From contig JBFXDD010000040.1 in assembly GCA_050181465.1 (NCBI GenBank), positions 1 to 38,142 on the forward strand: a DNA stretch of 38,142 bases, in the 5' to 3' direction. This DNA comes from JACRLW01 sp050181465. Its GTDB lineage: Bacteria > Planctomycetota > UBA1135 > UBA2386. The notes under the pieces were generated by a model. The model ran no database searches. It was not told the origin of the DNA and saw nothing but the letters and a program-made list of their open reading frames with translations. A program made the translations under genes and the position numbers. The stretch's first letter is position 1, and every line of letters starts with the position of its first letter. This document shows positions 32,881 through 38,142 of the stretch, piece by piece.

Positions 32881-33950
32881 CGCCCCCCCTCGCCGAGGTG
32901 CCGCGCGACGAAACGCTCGAGGATCGCCCGCGGGTCTTCGCCCGTGCTGCGCAGCTCACGCTGTGCTTCGAGCAGCAGCAGCAATCCGCGACGCAGCGAG
33001 GTTTCACGATTCGCGGCGACCTGCGCGCGATAGCGATCGGCAAAGGTGCGAACTCCGACGCGCGCGGCGACGTCGTCGAGTCGGACTCCTTCGTCGACGA
33101 GCGCGCAGCCGGCATGTGCGTTGGACATCGCAGTCCACAGCCAACTCACCGTGAAAGGGAACACACCACCGGAATCCATCGACGCGCCGTCGCGGCCGCG
33201 CACGCCGCGCGCGAACATCGCCTCCAGCGAACGGAGGGCGCGCTTGCGATCCTTCGCGAGCACCGCATCGGCAAACTCGAAGGGGGTGGACTCGAAGCCG
33301 ATCGTGAGCTTGCCGCGCAATGCGTCCGGACCGAGGCTCGCCTTGCCGCTCAACTCCAGAGCCAGGCGACTCAGCTCGGCGTGGAGTTCCGCCGGCTCCT
33401 TGCCCACGCAGGAGACCAACAGGTAGGCGGCTTCCGCGGTCAGCTTCATGCCCAGCTTGCGCGCGCGCATCGCCACCCAGCCGACGAGCTCGGCTTCGAG
33501 CGGCGAACGCGATCGATCGAAGGGTTCCGCATACAGGTCTCGGAACTCGAAGACCGTACCGCTCGCGGTGATCGTCTTCGTGAGCTTGGTGCGACCGTCC
33601 AGCTTGGCGACCTCGACGATCAACCCGCAACCCTTGCTGATCTGCGGCACGATGTCGACCAAGCGAGCACCATGCTCCGCCAACCATGCCTCGCCGCGGC
33701 GCACCACGAGGTAGGTGCCGCTTCCGAACAGCGTGGCGCCGCGCAGGTCGTCGAGTTCCCGACCATCGCTGTCCTGGCTGCCGTCGATGCGACGGAGATC
33801 GGCGGCCGGTGGAACACGCGCGATGAGCGCCTCGATCGCCTCGTTGCGAAAGAAGGCCGCAGGACCGGTCAGGACCGCGACACTCGGCAGTCCGTCGGAC
33901 AGCGACTTCTGGAGCCGTTCGAGTTCCTTCTCGGGATGCGGCGCGGCCAT
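32877..33950 (-). CDS. holA: DNA polymerase III subunit delta
   Basis: 357 residues, normal for HolA. It opens the sliding clamp in the clamp loader. The N-terminal AAA+-like fold starts 'LPSVAVLTGPAAFFRNEAIEAL' with the degenerate ATPase site of delta; the middle has 'AYLLVSCVGKEPAELHAELSRLAL' and the C-terminal collar is helical. It overlaps mutL by ATG/TGA-type coupling (TTGA) and lies 3 bp after the prenyltransferase gene. The ATG at 33950 lies just after the stop of nothing else, so the start is straightforward. Confidence 0.9.
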   Translation of the reverse strand: MAAPHPEKELERLQKSLSDGLPSVAVLTGPAAFFRNEAIEALIARVPPAADLRRIDGSQDSDGRELDDLRGATLFGSGTYLVVRRGEAWLAEHGARLVDIVPQISKGCGLIVEVAKLDGRTKLTKTITASGTVFEFRDLYAEPFDRSRSPLEAELVGWVAMRARKLGMKLTAEAAYLLVSCVGKEPAELHAELSRLALELSGKASLGPDALRGKLTIGFESTPFEFADAVLAKDRKRALRSLEAMFARGVRGRDGASMDSGGVFPFTVSWLWTAMSNAHAGCALVDEGVRLDDVAARVGVRTFADRYRAQVAANRETSLRRGLLLLLEAQRELRSTGEDPRAILERFVARHLGEGGR

Positions 33951-33953
33951 GGT

Positions 33954-34853
33954 TCAGGCGATCGCTAGATCGATCGCGGCGACGGCGAGCATCGCGACCC
34001 CTACCGCACCGTTCAAGCGGAAGAAGGCAAGGTCCACGCGCGAGAGGTCGTCGGCCGAGACCACCTTGTGTTCGAAGAACAACAGGACGGCGGCGGCAGT
34101 GACCCCGAGGTGCCAGACGATGCCCAATCCGGCCAGCACACCGAAGCCCACGAAGCCCGCGATCGCCAGCACGTGCGCAAAGCGCGCAAGCCAGAGCGCA
34201 CGGCGCGCTCCGAGCTTGCTCGGGAGCGAATGAAGCCCGCTTCGTCGATCGAAGTCGATGTCCTGGCAGGCGTAGATCAGGTCGAAGCCGAGTACCCAGA
34301 CCGCGACTGCAGCGCCGAGCACGCCGGGAACGAGGAGCGAGGAATCGAGCGCGCCGCGGACCGCCAGCCATGCCGCGGGACAAGCGAGGCCGAGTGCGAT
34401 CCCGAGCCAGAGATGGCACAGGGCGGTGAATCGCTTCGCGTGGCTGTAGCCGAGGAGAAATCCCAGAACCGGGATCGACAGCCAGCCGCAGGCACGATTC
34501 AGGAGGAAACTGACGGCAATGAAGACGGCGCCCGCGGCGAGGGCGACGAACAACACAGTGCGAGCGCGCAACTTCCCACTCGGGATCTCGCGGCCACTGG
34601 TACGCGGGTTCTGCGCATCGAGAACGCGGTCGGCGTAGCGGTTGTAAGCCATCGCCGCCGTGCGCGCGGCGACCATCGCCGCGAGCATCAGCCCGAGGAC
34701 GCGCAGACTCGGCAAGCCGTCGGCGGCAACGAACAGCGCGATGAGCCCGAAGGGCAGCGCGAAAATCGTGTGCGAGAACTTCACCAACCGGAGCCAGTCG
34801 GCGATCGTCGGCGCGCTCGACCGCACTCCGCTCGACATCGACGACTCGTTCAT
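33954..34853 (-). CDS. ubiA: UbiA-family prenyltransferase, menaquinone (MqnP-like) or ubiquinone pathway
   Basis: 299 residues, an inner-membrane protein with about eight or nine helices. It has two Asp-rich motifs: 'NRYADRVLDAQNPRT' (71-85) and 'QDIDFDRRSGLHSLP' (about 196-210), which bind Mg2+ and prenyl diphosphate. The subfamily (UbiA_other) includes MqnP, which prenylates the futalosine-pathway product; the neighbours ubiX and ubiE fit that pathway. It is coupled to ubiX by an ATGA overlap. Whether the substrate is 4-hydroxybenzoate or a naphthoate is inferred only from context. Confidence 0.9.
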   Translation of the reverse strand: MNESSMSSGVRSSAPTIADWLRLVKFSHTIFALPFGLIALFVAADGLPSLRVLGLMLAAMVAARTAAMAYNRYADRVLDAQNPRTSGREIPSGKLRARTVLFVALAAGAVFIAVSFLLNRACGWLSIPVLGFLLGYSHAKRFTALCHLWLGIALGLACPAAWLAVRGALDSSLLVPGVLGAAVAVWVLGFDLIYACQDIDFDRRSGLHSLPSKLGARRALWLARFAHVLAIAGFVGFGVLAGLGIVWHLGVTAAAVLLFFEHKVVSADDLSRVDLAFFRLNGAVGVAMLAVAAIDLAIA

Positions 34854-35506
34854 TCCTCGCCCTCGTCCCACGGCATGGAGCCGCTTCCCGAAGGTGTCTC
34901 CCAGCGTGGCACGAGTTCGCATTTCACACCGAGGTGATCCAGTATGCGCGCGACGACGAAGTCGACCATGTCGGCGACCGTGCGCGGACGATGGTAGAAG
35001 CCCGGCATGGCCGGCAGCACGATTCCGCCGGCCTCTGCGAGTGCAGTCATGTTGCGCAGGTGCACGAGCGAGAGCGGGGTCTCGCGCGGCACGACGATGA
35101 GGCGACGACGTTCCTTGAGCGCGACATCGGCCGCGCGCTCGATCAGATTCGTGCTCAGGCCGTGTGCGACACGCGCCAGAGTGCCCATCGAACACGGGCA
35201 GATGACCATACCGTCGATCGCCGCACTCCCACTCGCGGGTGACGACTCGACCGCGACCTGCCGATAGACCGTCAGCCGCTCGCGCAGGTCGTCGCGCACG
35301 AGTCGAAGCAGTGCATCGTCGGCGGTGTCGATCGTCATCCCTTCTTCGAAGGCAAGCACCCGCCGCGCCGCGGAGCTCGCCGCCAGCATGACCTTGGCGC
35401 CGGCGGACAGCAGCACTTCGAGCAGGCGCAAACCGTAGGCGGCTCCGGACCCGCCGGTCATGCCGACGACGAAGGTTCGTCCAGCGGCGAGCGTTGGGTC
35501 AATCAT
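34850..35506 (-). CDS. ubiX: Flavin prenyltransferase UbiX
   Basis: 218 residues from the ATG at 35506. UbiX makes prenylated FMN, the cofactor of UbiD-type decarboxylases. Visible are 'GMTGGSGAAYGLRLLE' at the N-terminus, 'CSMGTLARVAHGLSTNLIER' and 'RRLIVVPRETPLSLVHLRNM'. The start overlaps the CPBP stop by 8 bases. No ubiD is in the window, so its client decarboxylase is elsewhere. Confidence 0.96.
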   Translation of the reverse strand: MIDPTLAAGRTFVVGMTGGSGAAYGLRLLEVLLSAGAKVMLAASSAARRVLAFEEGMTIDTADDALLRLVRDDLRERLTVYRQVAVESSPASGSAAIDGMVICPCSMGTLARVAHGLSTNLIERAADVALKERRRLIVVPRETPLSLVHLRNMTALAEAGGIVLPAMPGFYHRPRTVADMVDFVVARILDHLGVKCELVPRWETPSGSGSMPWDEGEE

Positions 35507-36278
35507 GGAGTAGGTAGTAGTGCACGTCGTAAGCGGCGTGCATGTAGACCACCACTGCGAAGCCGCGCAAGGCGAACACGAAGCCCAGCAGGATGCCCGC
35601 GACCAACCGAAACACGAACACCGGCATCCGGAACGGTTCGCCGCCGGGACCGACATGGTGGAACCACGAGAACGCCAAGGCCGCGATCACGACCGAGGCG
35701 ACGACTCCCAGCGCTCGCGGCAGCCCGAAGGCATGTGCGGTCCTCGTCAGGGCGAGCGCGAGGCCGGAAACCAGCAAGAGCCGGAACACCGCCTCCTCGA
35801 ACAGCCCGGCGCCGATCGAACCGACCAGCTCGACGGCGTCGAGTTGGCCGATCGCGACGCCTGGAAGGGCGCTGAGGCACAAGGCGCCGGACTCGAGCAC
35901 GTGCATCGTGAGCACCTGCGTCAGCGGGCCGAGCAAGAAGCCGTAGACGATCCCCTCGAGCGCACTCACAACGGCGATCCGCAACCACGGCAGGCGCTGC
36001 CGTGCCACGACGATCGCACTGACGATCACGAGCGAGAGCAGCACGAGTCGCAGGATGAGGTGGGCGTGGGGCCCGAGCAGGAGAAGCCCGTCGGTGACGA
36101 GCGCCTCCGCGCCATTGCGCTCCTCGGGCGCGAGTTCGAAGCGCAGTCCCTCGTAGACCAGCCACAGCGGCACAACCGACAACAACGCGACCGCAGGCTC
36201 TCTAGACCACCAGAGATACTCGGGCCGTGCCTCGGCCGGTTCAGATGCGCTCGGCGCGGTAGACGGCGGCGATGCCAC
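35499..36278 (-). CDS. CPBP-family intramembrane metalloprotease
   Basis: 259 residues from a GTG at 36278, inside the end of ubiE (38-bp overlap); no other usable start precedes the first membrane segment. Six to eight membrane segments. All three metal motifs are present: EExxxR as 'EEAVFR' (161-166), FxxxH as 'FSWFH' (203-207) and HxxxD as 'HAAYD' (247-251). The family (Rce1/abortive-infection) includes CAAX proteases and bacteriocin-immunity proteins; the substrate is unknown. Its place inside a quinone operon is likely co-transcription rather than pathway membership. Confidence 0.86.
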   Translation of the reverse strand: MASPPSTAPSASEPAEARPEYLWWSREPAVALLSVVPLWLVYEGLRFELAPEERNGAEALVTDGLLLLGPHAHLILRLVLLSLVIVSAIVVARQRLPWLRIAVVSALEGIVYGFLLGPLTQVLTMHVLESGALCLSALPGVAIGQLDAVELVGSIGAGLFEEAVFRLLLVSGLALALTRTAHAFGLPRALGVVASVVIAALAFSWFHHVGPGGEPFRMPVFVFRLVAGILLGFVFALRGFAVVVYMHAAYDVHYYLLHD

Positions 36279-36960
36279 AGCTCAGGTATCGGGCAGAGGG
36301 CGCAGACAGACCAGCTCGCGTCATGAGAGCGAGGAACTCAGCACGCTCGGGAAAGGCCATCACCGACGCCGGCAGGTAGTCGTAGGCACCGTCGCGATCC
36401 TTCGAGACCCAGCGGCCGAGCGTTGGCAGGATGCGACGGAAATAGAAGAGGTAGGCACTGCGGACGATCGGCATCTTCGGCTTGCAGAACTCCAAGACCA
36501 CGACGCGGCCTCCGGGGCGCACGACGCGAGCCATCTCTCGCATTCCCAACACCGGGTCGGCGACGTTGCGAATGCCGAAGGCGACCGTCGCCAGATCGAA
36601 GCTCGCATCCGGGAACGGCAACGACATGGTGTCGGCAGCCAGCCAAGGCAGCGGACTGGACTTGGACTTGCGCAGCGCGTGCGAGAGCATCGGGGCGCAG
36701 AAGTCCGTGCCCGTGACGTCGGCACCCGCCCCCGCCAGCGCGAGCGCGAGGTCGCCGGTCCCGCAGCAAACATCCAGCACTCGCTCGCCAGGCTTCAGCG
36801 CAGCCACCTTGATCGCCGCTCTTCGCCAGGTGATGTCGATGCCGAGCGACAACACTCGATTCGCTCGGTCGTAGCGGTCGGCTACACGAGCGAACATCGA
36901 TCGCACCATCCCGGCTTCGGGCATGGCAGGCATCATGCCGAAATGAGCGCGGCGAGCCAT
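36241..36960 (-). CDS. ubiE: Demethylmenaquinone/quinone C-methyltransferase (UbiE/MenG)
   Basis: 239 residues. It methylates the quinone ring in the last steps of menaquinone or ubiquinone synthesis. The signature 'VRSMFARVADRYDRANRVLS' (19-38), SAM motif 'VLDVCCGTGDLA' (61-72), 'ATVAFGIRNVADP' and 'PGGRVVVLEFCKP' are all intact. The start at 36960 is the first ATG; one at 36936 is also possible and would shorten the N-terminus by eight residues. It is the first gene of the six-gene operon; repeat copy E is 57 bp upstream. Confidence 0.94.
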   Translation of the reverse strand: MARRAHFGMMPAMPEAGMVRSMFARVADRYDRANRVLSLGIDITWRRAAIKVAALKPGERVLDVCCGTGDLALALAGAGADVTGTDFCAPMLSHALRKSKSSPLPWLAADTMSLPFPDASFDLATVAFGIRNVADPVLGMREMARVVRPGGRVVVLEFCKPKMPIVRSAYLFYFRRILPTLGRWVSKDRDGAYDYLPASVMAFPERAEFLALMTRAGLSAPSARYLSCGIAAVYRAERI

Positions 36961-37017
36961 GGCTCGCCGCAGAATCGCCCGACGGACGGGCGTCTCGGTT
37001 CGGCGCAGGCGCGCCTA

Positions 37018-37196
37018 GCCCGGACTATTCGTGAACGTCGTCGCGAGATCGACACAGGTCGATGCCCGGCAAGGAGCTGCGTTGGTCGACGACCGAAGCG
37101 TAGCTGTAGCTACGCTGCCAGGGAGGAGCCGACGGAGCGACGCCGCTGGGCGCGACTTGTGGCGATCGCAGTAGACGTTCACGAATAGTTCGGGCT
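37018..37196 (+). repeat. Dispersed palindromic intergenic repeat, copy E
   Basis: 179 bp, same orientation as copy A and closest to it (about a dozen differences). The arms begin gcccggactattcgtgaac on the left and agcccgaactattcgtgaac as reverse complement on the right. The central stem is perfect (agcgtagc, loop tgta, gctacgct); the loop is the only change. It is flanked by CTAG on each side. It ends 25 bp after the stop of the beta-propeller-like gene and starts 57 bp upstream of ubiE. Confidence 0.9.
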
Positions 37197-37216
37197 AGCC
37201 CGGACTAGCCCGGGCT
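37196..37216 (+). repeat. Partial duplicate of the repeat terminus beside copy E
   Basis: Directly after copy E, the twelve bases tagcccggacta (37196-37207) repeat the first twelve bases of copy E (37016-37027), followed by another tagcccggg-like start. This looks like a remnant of a tandem or nested copy, or the result of slippage at the element's end. Confidence 0.6.
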
Positions 37217-37221
37217 CGACC

Positions 37222-38142
37222 TCACTGCTTGAAGTACCCAGTCAGCGATCGCACGCCCGGAACGCTCAGGGTGCGCACGCGGGTGCGGGTCGCCAAGTCG
37301 AAGATGTCGATCGCGGCGACGTCGCCCAGCGCAACGAAGAGGTAGCGCGGGACATAGGGAAGGACCGCCTGTCCGTTCGCGTTGACGAACAGCGCGCTCT
37401 TCGCCGAGTGCTGGATGATCGACTGACTCAGGTTGCCGGCGAAGGTCGTGGTCTGCGACGCCAAGCCCGCGTTGTTGAACATCTCATCCGTCGTGACGTC
37501 GATCGGCGAGTTGCCCGACAAACGCTGGTTGCCCGGCACCGCGGGATCCGAGCCGCCGAAGCGCTGGGTCACCGACCAGACCTTCTGACGGAAGGTCGGC
37601 GGCAGAATGAAGCCGCCCACGTTCTGCTGCGTCGGCAGGATGCCGCGCGGCGTCGCGGTGAGTTCCATTCTCGAGACCACCCCCACGCCCGCCTCGTCGA
37701 CGTGCGTGATATAGACGCCCGACAGATTGCTCGTGTAGTCGAGCCGGATACGCGTCGCCCGACGGAAGATCGGATCCACCGAACCGATCATGTCGTCGAA
37801 GCCGATGCCGTTCACACCGTTCGGCCCCGACTCATAGACCACCACGCTGCCGTTCTCGTTGAGGATGTAGGCGTAGTAGACCGAGGACAGGTTGCCGGAG
37901 ATCACGAAGCGCGAGGTGACCGCGAGGTCGAGCGGCGCATTGAGACCACCAGTCACCGTGTTGCGGACCTTGAAGTCACCGCCGCCGATGATGGTCAGCG
38001 AGTTGGAGCCCTGGCTCAGCGCCAGAACCGCCTCACCGTCAGGCTGCCACGCGAGCTTCGTCGGCCCATCCGGCACGCGGGCCTCGGAGATCACCGTGTT
38101 GAAGCGCGGCGACCGGGGGTCGGTGTTGATGAAGGTCACCGA
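37222..38142 (-). CDS. Beta-propeller/YVTN-like secreted protein (5' end missing)
   Basis: 307 codons up to the window end, with the frame open beyond it, so the N-terminus is missing. The visible part has repeated beta-strand blocks such as 'PTKLAWQPDGEAVLALSQG', 'SNSLTIIGGG' and 'YLFVALGDVAAIDIFDLATR', the 'DG-x(n)-L-V-S-x-G-x-x-S/N' pattern of YVTN/NHL-type propellers. In planctomycetes such proteins are usually exported and bind surfaces or other proteins; this is only an inference. Its stop (37222) is close to repeat copy E. Confidence 0.72.
   Translation of the reverse strand, partial: SVTFINTDPRSPRFNTVISEARVPDGPTKLAWQPDGEAVLALSQGSNSLTIIGGGDFKVRNTVTGGLNAPLDLAVTSRFVISGNLSSVYYAYILNENGSVVVYESGPNGVNGIGFDDMIGSVDPIFRRATRIRLDYTSNLSGVYITHVDEAGVGVVSRMELTATPRGILPTQQNVGGFILPPTFRQKVWSVTQRFGGSDPAVPGNQRLSGNSPIDVTTDEMFNNAGLASQTTTFAGNLSQSIIQHSAKSALFVNANGQAVLPYVPRYLFVALGDVAAIDIFDLATRTRVRTLSVPGVRSLTGYFKQ

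Noticed and set aside
33004..34419. 471-codon minus-strand frame over holA and ubiA
   Set aside because: It is a shifted frame of two recognised genes and has no recognisable motif.
2055..37196. CRISPR array made of the five repeats
   Set aside because: The copies are 1.5 to 22 kb apart with genes between them, and are 151-179 bp long. No short regularly spaced units exist.
1..38142. tRNA, rRNA, phage or transposase genes
   Set aside because: No cloverleaf, rRNA or recombinase/transposase motif was seen on either strand. The repeat family has no coding partner in this window.

Overview
The window is a gene-dense stretch of a high-GC bacterial chromosome. It holds about 34 protein genes, many of them overlapping by 1-8 bases at ATGA, TTGA or TGATG junctions. 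YidC has a large periplasmic domain, and there are several lipoproteins and a LolA-like periplasmic protein, so the cell is a diderm. Three features point to the Planctomycetota or a neighbouring PVC/Acidobacteria-like lineage: ECF sigma/anti-sigma pairs, a Tat-exported Gfo/Idh oxidoreductase, and a lipoprotein FAD oxidoreductase with a golvesin/xanthan-lyase-like tail. This assignment is an inference from gene content, because no rRNA is present. I saw no tRNA, rRNA, CRISPR array, integrase or transposase.

Layout, left to right: an ECF sigma factor with a zinc-finger anti-sigma factor (cut by the window start); an unknown Ig-fold protein; a sulfate-activation operon cysC-cysD-cysNC with two APS-kinase domains; a methyltransferase/TPR protein; a second ECF sigma factor with a FecR-like membrane protein; an esterase-Gfo/Idh operon divergent from the FAD oxidoreductase; an RRM RNA-binding protein; the operon metallophosphoesterase-yidC-mnmE; a divergent set PpiC-type isomerase-miaA followed by an alanine/glycine:sodium symporter and rsmG; a small lipoprotein; hisS-nadD-GT4; a convergent operon of an M16 protease pair plus hisN; a LolA-like protein; infA; and a six-gene operon ubiE-CPBP-ubiX-ubiA(mqnP-like)-holA-mutL. 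The window closes with a truncated beta-propeller-like protein. Housekeeping themes are tRNA modification (MiaA, MnmE), rRNA modification (RsmG), translation (HisRS, IF-1), NAD synthesis, DNA replication and repair (HolA, endonuclease-type MutL), membrane insertion and quinone synthesis.

The most unusual signal is not a gene. A palindromic intergenic element occurs five times: 2055-2233, 7227-7377, 8957-9136, 14226-14404 and 37018-37196. Four copies are the same length (179 bp) and one is shortened to 151 bp. It has 20-40 bp inverted arms at its ends and a central 8-bp stem with a 4-base loop. It lies in both orientations and fills every intergenic gap longer than 200 bp in the window. It looks like a non-autonomous mobile palindrome (REPIN- or MITE-like) or a structured RNA/terminator family.

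Three genes appear to start with TTG (nadD, infA, mutL) and one with GTG (the CPBP protease). In each case the evidence for the start is family alignment, a Shine-Dalgarno site, or the lack of any other usable start.
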